A stretch of DNA of 64,000 nt from Thalassospira sp. (GCF_030690045.1 NZ_JAUYHK010000016.1:434001-498000), one strand, 5' to 3'; positions 8,625 through 17,670 are shown, counted from the first letter of the stretch. A program made the numbers and translations. Notes: a model not told the origin generated them from the letters alone.

Positions 8625-10028
8625 TCAAAACGGGAAAACCACCGATATTTTCAAACCGCGCCCTCTGGTCCCGTCATCTAGGATCAGATCGGCGCGGTGC
8701 GCATCGGCCACTTCGCGCACAATCGACAATCCCAAACCGCAACCGTGATTATTGCTGCCATCCAGCCGCACAAACCGGTCCAGCACCCGCTGCCTGTCGG
8801 CAAGCGGAATCCCCGGTCCGTCATCCTCAATCTCCAAAACCGGGCCGATTGCCGATGCCGGACCGATCACCCGAACCGTCACGCTTGATCCTTCCGAGCA
8901 ATAGGCAAGGGCATTTTCAATCAGATTAACCAGCATTTCGCGCAACAAGACCTCGCTGGCATTATCCACGTGACATGACATGGCATTGCTGTGGTCTTCA
9001 AACCCGAGATCAATGCCGTGGCGCAGGGCAGGACTTACCCAGTCACCGGTTACCCTGGCTGCAAAATCCACCAGATCAACCCGGCTTGCCGATGTTGCCT
9101 TGCGGCCTTCCGGCGATACCCGAGCCAGATTCAAAAGCTGTGTGGCAAGGCGGGCGGTTTGCCGGGTTTCGATCAATATCCGGTCCAGCGCATCGCGATC
9201 TGCCTCGTTACTGGCGTGGCGGCGCGCCCATTCCGCCTCGGCCTGAACGGTTGCAAGTGGTGTGCGTAATTGATGCGAAGCATCGGCAATGAAACGCTGA
9301 TTGGCCGAAATGCTACGCTCCAACCGCTCCAACAAACCATTCAAGGCGAACACCACCTCGGAAACTTCGCGTGGCATCACATGACGAATCGGTCGCAAAT
9401 CATCGGTCGAACGCCGTCGGATCGCCTGTTGCAACTGTTGCAGCGGCGCAAGGCCTCGCGTTACCCCGATCCAGGCAAACAACCCACCCAATATCATTAA
9501 CACAACAAAATCCGTGGCCGATCCCAGCAATTCATCGCGCACCAGCCGGTCACGTTCCCGTCGCGTCTGGGTCACATCAATCGTCACCCAACCCTGCAAT
9601 CCGGACCCCGACACCAAATATTTCATCGTCACCACCCGGACATCTTCACCCAGATAGACCGTATTGTAAAATTGCGGGACACCGGGTTGGATCGGGGTAT
9701 CAACAGACAGTTCCGGCAAGGCATAATGCCCGGTCACAAACGCGCCATTCGGACCATTAACCCGGTAGTAGGTATCCTCGCGGGTAAATTGCGACAGCAA
9801 CAATTCAATATCGCGTGACAACATGTCACCGCTGGAATTGATCACATGTTCGGAAATCGTTACCGCCAGCGCGACCAGCAAGCGATCCTGCACCCGATCG
9901 GCAACTTCCTTGACACCCAAATAGTTTTTGGTCAGCAATCCTGCCGCCAGAACAAGCCCCGGCACCAGAAGCCACAATAACAGCCGGAATCGCAAGGACG
10001 GGACATGTAGGGTGTTTTGCCTGCTCAT
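8625..10028 (-). CDS. TctE-type sensor histidine kinase
   Basis: 467 residues. N-terminal membrane segment (about 16-34), a periplasmic sensing region of roughly 140 residues, a second membrane segment (about 173-191), a linker, HisKA with phospho-acceptor His252 (ADASHQLRTPL), and an HATPase domain with N, G1 (EDDGPGIP) and G2 (GCGLGLSIV) boxes. Closest in layout to TctE/QseC kinases. The start overlaps the stop of the response regulator by four bases. Its position beside a TctC-TctA transporter fits the known TctDE arrangement, in which the pair switches on tricarboxylate uptake. Confidence 0.9.
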   Translation of the reverse strand: MSRQNTLHVPSLRFRLLLWLLVPGLVLAAGLLTKNYLGVKEVADRVQDRLLVALAVTISEHVINSSGDMLSRDIELLLSQFTREDTYYRVNGPNGAFVTGHYALPELSVDTPIQPGVPQFYNTVYLGEDVRVVTMKYLVSGSGLQGWVTIDVTQTRRERDRLVRDELLGSATDFVVLMILGGLFAWIGVTRGLAPLQQLQQAIRRRSTDDLRPIRHVMPREVSEVVFALNGLLERLERSISANQRFIADASHQLRTPLATVQAEAEWARRHASNEADRDALDRILIETRQTARLATQLLNLARVSPEGRKATSASRVDLVDFAARVTGDWVSPALRHGIDLGFEDHSNAMSCHVDNASEVLLREMLVNLIENALAYCSEGSSVTVRVIGPASAIGPVLEIEDDGPGIPLADRQRVLDRFVRLDGSNNHGCGLGLSIVREVADAHRADLILDDGTRGRGLKISVVFPF

Positions 10029-10687
10029 TCGTCGATCATATAGCCAAGGCCGCGCACCGTGCGGACACTGACCCCCGAGACCGTCAGCTTTTTGCGCAGG
10101 CGACTGATATAAAGCTCAATCGATTTCACGCTGGCTTCATCGTCGAAACCAAACAGATGCAGGGCAATCCGCTCCTTGCTGATCACCTTGCCCATATTGC
10201 GCACCAGAATTTCAAACACCGCCCGTTCACGGGGCGTCAGCAGTATAATATCTCCCCGGAAAGATACCGTGCGATGCACCGTATCAAACACCAGATCACC
10301 CACCGCCAAAAACGGATTGCGCGGACCACTGTGTCGCCGCAACAACGCCCGCGCCCGTGCTTCAAGCTCCGACAATTCAAACGGTTTGACCATATAATCA
10401 TCGGCACCGGCATCAAGGCCGGTCACCCGGTCATCCAGATCGCCACGCGCCGTCAGGACCAACACCGGCACATCAAGCTGCCGGGCACGGATATTTTGCA
10501 AAACTTCGATCCCGTCCATCCCTGGCAGGGACAGATCGAGAATCACCAGATCAAAGGATTCCTGTAAAACCAGTGCAAGCGCATCCGCGCCGTCATGCAC
10601 CAGATCCACGGCATGATCGGTTTGTCGCAATGCCGCGGCAACCTTGTCGGCCAACGGCAGATTATCTTCTACAATCAGAATACGCAT
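10025..10687 (-). CDS. TctD-type OmpR-family response regulator
   Basis: 220 residues from the ATG at 10687. Receiver domain with acidic pocket E7/D8, phospho-acceptor Asp51 (LVILDLSLPG), Thr79 and Lys101 (MVKPFE), followed by an OmpR-type winged helix (LLTPRERAVFEILV, VKSIELYISRLRKKL, VRTVRGLGYMID). It is transcribed with the kinase gene downstream and divergently from tctC. The 246-bp gap at 10688-10933 should hold its binding sites; I found no repeat there strong enough to report. Confidence 0.92.
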   Translation of the reverse strand: MRILIVEDNLPLADKVAAALRQTDHAVDLVHDGADALALVLQESFDLVILDLSLPGMDGIEVLQNIRARQLDVPVLVLTARGDLDDRVTGLDAGADDYMVKPFELSELEARARALLRRHSGPRNPFLAVGDLVFDTVHRTVSFRGDIILLTPRERAVFEILVRNMGKVISKERIALHLFGFDDEASVKSIELYISRLRKKLTVSGVSVRTVRGLGYMIDE

Positions 10688-10933
10688 CAGTCCTGAATAC
10701 CATGCAATATACCGCCGCATACAAAATTTTAAAGCCGACAGCAAATTGACAGCTTTTAGAGATATGGTGCCGACAAGACATACCGGAACGGTCACAAGAC
10801 CGGGCAATAAAATCAACAATCCGGGCGTCTGGCAGGGAGGAATGCCATGGGAGACAACTGGTCTGCTATTGACCACAAGATATCAGGCACTCCTTCCAGT
10901 CACATTCAACATTCGATCAGGAGGGATCGCCCA

Positions 10934-12037
10934 ATGTCATGGGGAAGAATCGCAAATATGTCTTTTAAGGCAGGTTGTGCAGCCGCTACCGTTGCCTTTG
11001 GCCTGTCAGCAACCACAATAACTGCACAGGCCGCTGATTTCAGCGGCGAACGTATCGAACTGATCATCCCGTTTAGCGAAGGGGGTGGAACCGATACATG
11101 GGGTCGTTTCTGGGCACCATATTTCACCACCTTTTTGCCGGGCAACCCAACGGTTGTCGTCCGCAATATTCCGGGTGGCGGGTCAACCACCGGCGCCAAC
11201 CAGTTTGAAGCCCGCGCCCAACCGGACGGTCTGACCGCAATCGGCACCTCCGGCTCCACCCAGTTCCCATACTTGCTTCAAGACAAGCGCGTTAATTTTG
11301 AAATGCGGGACTGGCGGGTTGTTCTGGCATCGCCAACCGGGGGTGTTGTCTATGTCAATGCCGATCTTGGTGTTGAATCGGCTGAAAACATGGGCAATCT
11401 CAGTGATGTGAAGCTGGTCTATGGCAGCCAGGGCGCAACTTCGCTTGATCTGGTGCCATTGCTGGCCTTTGAATTGCTGGGATGGGATGTCGATGCTGTC
11501 TTTGGCATGCAGGGACGCGGTGCCGGTCGCCTTGCCTTTGAACGCGGCGAAGTCAATATCGATTACCAGACCTCGTCGGCCTATATCAATAACGTGACCC
11601 CGCTGGTTACAATTGGTACTGCCGTGCCACTGTTTTCATGGGGTGCCATGGATGATGACGGCAATATCATCCGCGATCCGTCATTCCCTGATCTGCCCAG
11701 CTTCCCCGAAGCCTACGAAATGATGAAGGGTGAAAAACCGTCCGGCCCGGCATGGGAAGCCTACAAAGCCTTCTTTATTGCCGGTTTCCCGGCACAAAAG
11801 CTGGTCTTCCTGCCCAAAGGCACACCTGACGATATTGTTGAGGCCTTCCGCACCGCTGCACAGACGGCAACCGAAGATGCTTCCTTCATTGAAGACCGTC
11901 AGGCCGCCCTTGGCGAATACAAGCAGATCGTCGGCGACCCGGCCGAACGCATCTTTCGTCAGGCCGTCAGTGTCCCCGATGATGCCCGCGTCTGGGTTCA
12001 GAACTGGCTGACCGAAAAATATTCGGTTCAATTCTGA
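10934..12037 (+). CDS. Tripartite tricarboxylate transporter, periplasmic binding protein (TctC family)
   Basis: 367 residues. The ATG at 10934 is preceded by AGGAGGG (10919-10925) and opens a good signal peptide (FKAGCAAATVAFGLS..., cleavage after AQA at residue 33). The mature protein has the Bug/TctC pattern: ERIELIIPFSEGGGTDTWGR, then VVRNIPGGGSTTGANQF. These proteins capture citrate or related carboxylates and deliver them to TctAB. An in-frame ATG at 10847 also has a Shine-Dalgarno (AGGGAGG), but it would bury the signal peptide behind 29 residues. A stem-loop after the stop probably sets a high binding-protein to permease ratio. Confidence 0.92.
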   Translation: MSWGRIANMSFKAGCAAATVAFGLSATTITAQAADFSGERIELIIPFSEGGGTDTWGRFWAPYFTTFLPGNPTVVVRNIPGGGSTTGANQFEARAQPDGLTAIGTSGSTQFPYLLQDKRVNFEMRDWRVVLASPTGGVVYVNADLGVESAENMGNLSDVKLVYGSQGATSLDLVPLLAFELLGWDVDAVFGMQGRGAGRLAFERGEVNIDYQTSSAYINNVTPLVTIGTAVPLFSWGAMDDDGNIIRDPSFPDLPSFPEAYEMMKGEKPSGPAWEAYKAFFIAGFPAQKLVFLPKGTPDDIVEAFRTAAQTATEDASFIEDRQAALGEYKQIVGDPAERIFRQAVSVPDDARVWVQNWLTEKYSVQF

Positions 12038-12070
12038 ACCTTTGATTTTCTAACTCTCTGTCTCCCTGTC

Positions 12071-12096
12071 GGGGCGGGTTTATCCCGCCCCTCTTT
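12071..12096 (+). terminator. Attenuator/terminator hairpin between tctC and tctAB
   Basis: Perfect 8-bp stem GGGGCGGG / CCCGCCCC with loop TTTAT, followed by TCTTTT. It lies 33 bases after the tctC stop and before the permease gene on the same strand. Partial termination or 3'-end protection here would keep more binding protein than permease. Confidence 0.82.
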
Positions 12097-12161
12097 TCCC
12101 CGGCGGTATCATGCTGTGTTCCGGGAACGGGGAAGACATGCCCTTTTGACGGAGCCCATCC

Positions 12162-14141
12162 ATGATTGATGCCATGCTCTCTGCTCTGTCGCATTTTGCG
12201 CAGATTGAACATATTCTTTTTCTGGCCGTCGGGGTCGGCATGGGCCTGATCATTGGCATTCTGCCGGGTCTGGGCGGGATTGTCGGCCTGTCGCTGTTGC
12301 TGCCTTTCATTTACGGTATGGATCAGATTTCTGCCCTTGCCATGCTAATCGGTCTGGTTGCCGTCATCCCAACATCTGACACCTTTACTTCTGTCCTGAT
12401 GGGGATTCCGGGTTCCAGCGCGTCACAGGCAACCGTTCTGGATGGCTTTCCGCTGGCCAAAAAAGGCGAAGGGGCCCGTGCGCTGGGCGCTGCTTTTTCC
12501 GCATCCCTTTTGGGCGGGCTTCTGGGGGCGGCCATTCTGACCGGATTTGTCGTCATCGCCCGTCCGTTGATCCTTGCCTTTGGATCGGCAGAACTATTCA
12601 TGCTGGCCGTCCTTGGCCTGTCAATGGTCGGGGTTCTGGCAGGAAAAAGCCTGCCCAAGGGTATTATTGCCGCTGGTCTTGGCCTGTTGTTGGGCGGGCT
12701 GGGTGCTGCTCCCGCCACCGGCGAGTTGCGCATGAGTTTTGATTCCGTCTATCTGATGGATGGCCTGCCGCTGGTGATTATCGGCCTTGGCATGTTTGCC
12801 TTCCCTGAAATTATTGATTTGTGCCGTCAAAATCGCACGATCTCCGAAACCGGAGGCCTTGGGTCAGGCTGGATGGCCGGGGTGCGGGACATGATCCGCC
12901 ATAAATGGCTGTGTTTCAGATGTGCCAGTCTGGGCGCACTGGTTGGTGCCATTCCCGGTCTGGGCGGCAGCGTCGTCGATTGGATCGCCTATGGCCATGT
13001 CGTTCAGACGGCCAAGGATAAAAGCCAGTTTGGCAAAGGCGACATTCGCGGCGTTCTGGCCCCGGAAAGTGCCAATAACGCCAAGGAAGGCGGTGGCCTG
13101 ATCCCGACCCTTTTGTTTGGCATTCCCGGTTCAGGCGGTATGGCGGTGTTTCTGGGTGGCATGGTGTTGCTGGGTATCGAAGCCGGCCCGTCGATGGTTG
13201 GTCGCAATCTTGACATTACCTACACCATTGTCTGGTCGCTGGCGATTGCCAACGTATTGGGTGCAGGGGCGGCTCTTTTGCTGTCCCCCGCCGTTGCGCG
13301 CCTGACCACCATCCCGTATGGCTATCTTGCGCCCTTCATGATCATTGTCATCAGCTTTGCCGCTTTTCAGGCGACACGCAGCCTCAGCGACCTTGTCGCC
13401 TTGCTGGCGGTGGGTGTGCTGGGTGTGCTGATGAAACGGTTTGGCTGGCCACGTCCAGCTTTTCTGATCGGTTTTGTTCTGGCAGCCAATACCGAAACCT
13501 ATCTTTATCAGGCACTGCAATTCTATGACTGGGGTTTTCTGGCCCGCCCTGGTGTTCTGATCATTCTGGCCCTGACCGTCATTTCGGTTCTGATGGGTAT
13601 GCGCCGTCAGCCGGAAAACCCGGTTGAAACCGAAGAACTCAGTCATTCGCACGCAATTAAAAAAACCCCACAAATCCTGTTTGTCGGCCTGATCTTCGTA
13701 ATCTTTGCCATCGGTCTGTGGGATGCCAGCCAGCACACTTTTCTGGGCAGTGTCTTCACCGGATCGATTTCGGTGGTGATGCTACTGGTGACCGCCCTTG
13801 TGTTGTGGAAACTGGTGCGTGGCAGCCCCGATGACGCCGCCAATTACGATCATGAATTTGATCTGGCCCATCAGGATCACAAGCCGGTTGCCGGGCTTTG
13901 GCATTTCGTCATCTGGATTGCCGGTATGGTCGCTGCCACCGCCCTGTTTGGCTTCATTATTGCTGCCACCGGATTTTTCATCACCTTCCTGCGTCTCAAG
14001 GCCGGGGCGACATGGCGTAAAACCTTCTTTCTTACCGTTCTGGCGATTACCGGCATGTGCACGCTGGCATGGTCGCTTGTTCTCAATTTTCCGGGTGGCC
14101 TGTTGCAAGACATGGTTGACCTGCCCTGGCCATTAGGATGA
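12162..14141 (+). CDS. Fused TctA-TctB permease of a tripartite tricarboxylate transporter
   Basis: 659 residues. About residues 1-490 are TctA: many membrane segments and the conserved GIPGSSASQATVLDGFPLAKKG, IPGLGGSVVDWIAYGH and LIPTLLFGIPGSGGMAVF motifs. After a polar linker (about 485-500, rich in E and H), the C-terminal ~155 residues hold four more membrane segments in the order of TctB (small permease subunit). TctA and TctB are normally separate proteins, and TctB usually precedes TctA; no separate tctB is present here. The next gene starts six bases after the stop, so transporter and enzymes are co-transcribed. Confidence 0.92.
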   Translation: MIDAMLSALSHFAQIEHILFLAVGVGMGLIIGILPGLGGIVGLSLLLPFIYGMDQISALAMLIGLVAVIPTSDTFTSVLMGIPGSSASQATVLDGFPLAKKGEGARALGAAFSASLLGGLLGAAILTGFVVIARPLILAFGSAELFMLAVLGLSMVGVLAGKSLPKGIIAAGLGLLLGGLGAAPATGELRMSFDSVYLMDGLPLVIIGLGMFAFPEIIDLCRQNRTISETGGLGSGWMAGVRDMIRHKWLCFRCASLGALVGAIPGLGGSVVDWIAYGHVVQTAKDKSQFGKGDIRGVLAPESANNAKEGGGLIPTLLFGIPGSGGMAVFLGGMVLLGIEAGPSMVGRNLDITYTIVWSLAIANVLGAGAALLLSPAVARLTTIPYGYLAPFMIIVISFAAFQATRSLSDLVALLAVGVLGVLMKRFGWPRPAFLIGFVLAANTETYLYQALQFYDWGFLARPGVLIILALTVISVLMGMRRQPENPVETEELSHSHAIKKTPQILFVGLIFVIFAIGLWDASQHTFLGSVFTGSISVVMLLVTALVLWKLVRGSPDDAANYDHEFDLAHQDHKPVAGLWHFVIWIAGMVAATALFGFIIAATGFFITFLRLKAGATWRKTFFLTVLAITGMCTLAWSLVLNFPGGLLQDMVDLPWPLG

Positions 14142-14146
14142 CACCA

Positions 14147-15262
14147 ATGACCGAAAAACATATTGCAAACGACCAGACGGCCGTTCCCTGTGTCATGATG
14201 CGCGGCGGTACCTCCAAGGGCCCGATTTTTCTTGCCAGTCATCTGCCAACTGATATCGCCCGGCGGGACCGTTTCCTGCTTGCCGCAATGGGATCACCGG
14301 ACCGCCGCCAGATTGACGGTATTGGCGGGGCCGATACCCTGACCAGCAAAGCCTGCATTGTATCGCCTTCCGCGCGGCAGGATATCGATGTCGATTTCCT
14401 GTTCGCGCAGGTCTCGGTGGACCGGGCCGAGGTCGATACAAATCCCAATTGTGGCAACATGACTGCTGCCGTCGCCCCTTATGCGATTGAGGCGGGTCTG
14501 GTTACCGTCACAGGCGATGAAACATTGGTGCGCATCCACAATATTAATGTTGGTGCCCGCATTGATGTGGTGGTGCAAACCCCCGGCGGACGTGTCACCT
14601 ATAACGGGGATACGGCCATTGACGGCGTACCAGGCACCGCGGCCCCGATGATTTTGCGATTCCGCGATATTATGGGCAGCAAAACCGGACGATTATTGCC
14701 GACCGGTAATGCTACCGACATTATTGATGGCATCGCAGTCACCTGCATCGATGTCGCCGTGCCGATGGTCATGTTCCGCGCCCGTGATCTGGGCATCACC
14801 GGCCATGAAACCAAGGCCGAACTGGATGCCAACACCGCCCTTCTGGCCCGCATGGAAGCAATCCGCCAACAAGCATCGCACCGGATGGGTCTTGGCGATT
14901 GCACCGGAAAAGTAGTACCAAAAATGGCGATCCTGTCCGACGCAAAATCGGGCGGTCATATCACATCACGCTATTTTGTGCCGCATAACTGTCACGCCAA
15001 TCATGCGGTTACCGGCGCAATCTGTGTCGCCAGTTGTGCGGTACTGGCAGGCAGCATCACCGATGGCCTGTCAAACCTTTTACCGCTGCCACGCCAATGG
15101 ATCACCATTGAACATCCCGGCGGCAGTATTGATGTTGAATTGACGATTGAGGGCAGCGGCCCCAACCTGTCGGTCATTTCCGGCGGTGTCGTTCGCACCG
15201 CCCGCCGCCTGTTCGAAGGCCGGATTCTGGTCCCGGAAACCATTCTGGAAGGAACAAACTGA
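14147..15262 (+). CDS. PrpF-family isomerase (aconitate / oxalomesaconate-type)
   Basis: 371 residues from the ATG at 14147; AGGA lies at 14135-14138, which favours it over the ATG at 14138 that overlaps the tctA stop. Family landmarks: MMRGGTSKG (17-25), the SKAC segment with Lys68, and NCGN with Cys102, followed by RITSRYFVP-like and HAVTGAICVA blocks. The Lys/Cys spacing equals that of the active-site Lys73/Cys107 pair reported for PrpF. PrpF-fold enzymes shift double bonds in unsaturated tricarboxylates (2-methyl-aconitate, trans/cis-aconitate, oxalomesaconate). Beside a tricarballylate dehydrogenase, whose product is cis-aconitate, an aconitate-type isomerase fits well. Exact substrate inferred. 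Confidence 0.85.
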   Translation: MTEKHIANDQTAVPCVMMRGGTSKGPIFLASHLPTDIARRDRFLLAAMGSPDRRQIDGIGGADTLTSKACIVSPSARQDIDVDFLFAQVSVDRAEVDTNPNCGNMTAAVAPYAIEAGLVTVTGDETLVRIHNINVGARIDVVVQTPGGRVTYNGDTAIDGVPGTAAPMILRFRDIMGSKTGRLLPTGNATDIIDGIAVTCIDVAVPMVMFRARDLGITGHETKAELDANTALLARMEAIRQQASHRMGLGDCTGKVVPKMAILSDAKSGGHITSRYFVPHNCHANHAVTGAICVASCAVLAGSITDGLSNLLPLPRQWITIEHPGGSIDVELTIEGSGPNLSVISGGVVRTARRLFEGRILVPETILEGTN

Positions 15263-16317
15263 TGGATGTGCTGCTTCTGCCCGGTGATGGTATCGGCCCC
15301 GAAATCACCGCCGTTACCCGACAGGTTCTGGAACGCCTGAACACCCGATATGATCTGGGGCTTGAATTTCATTACGATGATGTCGGTTTCAAATCACTGG
15401 AAAAACACGGCACAACCATTACCCCGACCCTGATCGAGCGTGCACGCAACACCGGTCTGACCATTCTTGGCCCGGTCGATACCGCCGCCTATCCGCCAGC
15501 CGAACAGGGTGGCATCAATCCTTCTGCCGCCCTGCGCAAGGGGCTTGATCTTTATGCCAATATCCGGCCGTCCTGTGCTTTTCCGGGCATCCCTGCCCTG
15601 ACGCCCAAAATGGATCTGGTGATTGTCCGAGAAAATACCGAAGGATTTTACGCTGACCGCACGATGTTTGCCGGATCGGGCGAAATGATGCCAACCGAAG
15701 ATGTTGCCCTGGCGATCCGTAAAGTCACGCGTAAGGGATCGTACCGGATTGCGGCTGCCGCCGCCAAAATTGCCGCTTCACGCCGCAAACATCTGACCAT
15801 CGTCCACAAGGCCAATGTCCTGAAGCTCAGCGATGGTCTGTTTCTGGCCGAGGCCGAAAAGGCCGCCCATGACCATGGTGACCTTGAAATCCGCGAGGAA
15901 CATGTCGATGCCGCCGCATCGCTTCTGGTCCGTTGCCCCGAAGATTTCGATGTGATTGTCACAACCAACATGTTTGGCGATATCCTGTCCAATCAGGCCG
16001 CCGAACTGGCAGGCGGGCTGGGTCTTTCAGGGTCGCTCAATGCCGGGGATGATCACGCCATCGCCCAGGCATCACACGGATCAGCCCCCGATATCGCCGG
16101 GCAGGATCGCGCCAACCCGGTATCGCTTTTACTCTCAAGTGCGCTGTTGCTGGAATGGCGCGGAAACCGATCAGGGAACCCTGACCTGATCACCGCATCC
16201 ACCCGACTGAATGAAGTCATAAAAATGCTTCTGACCCATCCGGAAACCCGTACCAAAGACCTTGGCGGACAACTTGGCACCGCTGCATTTGGACATGAAT
16301 TGTGCGCCGCAATATAA
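15262..16317 (+). CDS. Isocitrate/isopropylmalate dehydrogenase family enzyme
   Basis: 351 residues; start and previous stop share one base (TGATG). Beta-decarboxylating dehydrogenase landmarks: LPGDGIGPE (6-14), NPSAALRKGLDLYANIRP with Arg92 and Arg102, RENTEGFYADR (123-133), HKANVLKLSDG, and NMFGDILSNQAAELAGGLG supplying the metal aspartates. The TEGFY segment resembles NAD-dependent isocitrate and homoisocitrate enzymes more than LeuB. It should oxidatively decarboxylate a 2-hydroxy-3-carboxy acid. Downstream of the transporter and the PrpF gene it may act on isocitrate or an alkyl-substituted analogue. A housekeeping role is unlikely given the context. Confidence 0.85.
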   Translation: MDVLLLPGDGIGPEITAVTRQVLERLNTRYDLGLEFHYDDVGFKSLEKHGTTITPTLIERARNTGLTILGPVDTAAYPPAEQGGINPSAALRKGLDLYANIRPSCAFPGIPALTPKMDLVIVRENTEGFYADRTMFAGSGEMMPTEDVALAIRKVTRKGSYRIAAAAAKIAASRRKHLTIVHKANVLKLSDGLFLAEAEKAAHDHGDLEIREEHVDAAASLLVRCPEDFDVIVTTNMFGDILSNQAAELAGGLGLSGSLNAGDDHAIAQASHGSAPDIAGQDRANPVSLLLSSALLLEWRGNRSGNPDLITASTRLNEVIKMLLTHPETRTKDLGGQLGTAAFGHELCAAI

Positions 16318-16414
16318 AATAATTATTTTACTTCAATGCATTAAGCCTATCATTCTCGAATCAAGAACGGGGGAGACGTGAAACGGTGATAGTGGGCAAC
16401 GGTCAGTTTTGATA

Positions 16415-16438
16415 GGTTTGATTTCAAGAGATCAAACC
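16415..16438. other. Perfect inverted repeat upstream of a small ORF
   Basis: GGTTTGAT (16415-16422) and ATCAAACC (16431-16438) are exact reverse complements around an 8-base loop. No T-run follows, so it is not a standard terminator. It could be an operator (a LysR gene lies downstream) or a 5'-UTR hairpin of the small ORF at 16479. Confidence 0.6.
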
Positions 16439-16478
16439 ACGGTCCCCTGTTTCGGACCGACCTGTCAGGAGATGACAA

Positions 16479-16655
16479 ATGTCCACTGTTGCTTTGAAAA
16501 ATGTTCCCATCGCGCACCACAAACCGCAAATTGGTTGGTTTGAGAATTTCATCAACGCGCTGCGCGTTGCAATGATCATGCAGAACACCAAGGCCGTCAC
16601 CCATGCCGAACTGATGGATGACTGGCGCAAAGCATGGCAGGAAGTCGAAGGCTGA
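16479..16655 (+). CDS. Small protein of unknown function, 58 residues
   Basis: ATG at 16479 with AGGAG at 16467-16471, stop TGA at 16653-16655. The product starts MSTVALKNVP and is predicted mainly helical, with an aromatic/amphipathic centre (IGWFENFINALRVAMIM) and a polar tail rich in W, K and E. The good ribosome-binding site, neighbour-like codon use and position between the dehydrogenase and the LysR gene support a real gene. I do not recognise a family. It could be a small membrane-associated or regulatory protein. Confidence 0.62.
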   Translation: MSTVALKNVPIAHHKPQIGWFENFINALRVAMIMQNTKAVTHAELMDDWRKAWQEVEG

Positions 16656-16734
16656 TCTGACGATATCACCACGTTTCGCCATGTCGTTTGACGCATGACT
16701 TGACGCGAAAGCCGTTACAACCGAAAACGGTTTC

Positions 16735-17658
16735 ATGCAAAAATTTGATATCGTCACCATCCGGCTTTTTGTCGCCATTGTCCACGCAGGCAGCATCAAC
16801 GAAGCTGCCCGGCGTGAACATATCGCCACCTCGGCCGTCAGCCGCCGGATTGTTGAACTTGAAGCCATGCTGGGTGTCAAATTGTTGCGGCGTTTGCCGC
16901 GCGGTGTTGAACCCACGCCCGAAGGCACGATTTTTGCCCGCTATGGCGAAAAATTGCTGGGCGACTTGCGCCATTTGTCCAATGAATTGCGCGATTTCAA
17001 CTATGGCGAACGGGGCGAGATTTTCCTCGCCACTGTCACATCGGGCATCCTGACCGGCCTGCCCGGCCTTCTGGCAGATTTCCGCCGCGATTATCCGGGC
17101 ATCACCATTGATTTGCGCGAATTGACATCACGGGAATCTGTTGATGCAATCCGTGAAGGCCGATGCGACTTGGCAATCATTGCCGATAACGTCCCACGTG
17201 CCGATCTGGCGCATCATGTATTTTGCGATGATCCGATCTGGGTTGTCACCCCCAAAAACCATCCCCTGATCCCCGATCCTGCCAATCCGCAACCGGTCAG
17301 TTTCGCCGAGGCCGTCAAATACGAACTGATTTCCATCCATGAAGGCGGGGTGATTGACGACCTGATCAGCGAAGCCGCAGGCAAACTGCATCACGACATC
17401 CACCCCCAGATCAAGGTCATGCGGTTTGGCTCGTTGCGGCAAATGATTGCCGCCGGTCTGGGCATCGGATTTTTACGCCGCAGCAGTGTCGAAGGTTATA
17501 TCGGGCACATGAATATTTCCGCCGCCCCGCTGACCGATGACTGGTCGAAACGGCAGTTGCTGATCGCACACGAAGCCGGGAATGTCCTGCCCAGTGCGGC
17601 CCGCACCTTCCGCGATTATCTGCTCAAACGCATTTCTGACAGTAAACCCACTCTGTAA
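16735..17658 (+). CDS. LysR-family transcriptional regulator
   Basis: 307 residues. N-terminal winged helix (FVAIVHAGSINEAARREHIATSAVSRRIVELE, read from about residue 12) and a LysR substrate-binding domain with the usual GIGFLRRSSV segment near the C-terminus. The ATG at 16735 gives the usual spacing to the first helix. It follows the small ORF by 79 bases on the same strand as the transporter-enzyme operon, so it probably senses a carboxylate of the pathway. Its target promoter is not identified. Confidence 0.92.
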   Translation: MQKFDIVTIRLFVAIVHAGSINEAARREHIATSAVSRRIVELEAMLGVKLLRRLPRGVEPTPEGTIFARYGEKLLGDLRHLSNELRDFNYGERGEIFLATVTSGILTGLPGLLADFRRDYPGITIDLRELTSRESVDAIREGRCDLAIIADNVPRADLAHHVFCDDPIWVVTPKNHPLIPDPANPQPVSFAEAVKYELISIHEGGVIDDLISEAAGKLHHDIHPQIKVMRFGSLRQMIAAGLGIGFLRRSSVEGYIGHMNISAAPLTDDWSKRQLLIAHEAGNVLPSAARTFRDYLLKRISDSKPTL

Positions 17659-17670
17659 GGCTAACCGCGT

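Noticed and set aside
10847..10933. Upstream start of the TctC-type gene at 10847
   Set aside because: It has a Shine-Dalgarno but would place 29 polar residues before the signal peptide; the ATG at 10934 has an equally strong site and gives a normal signal sequence.
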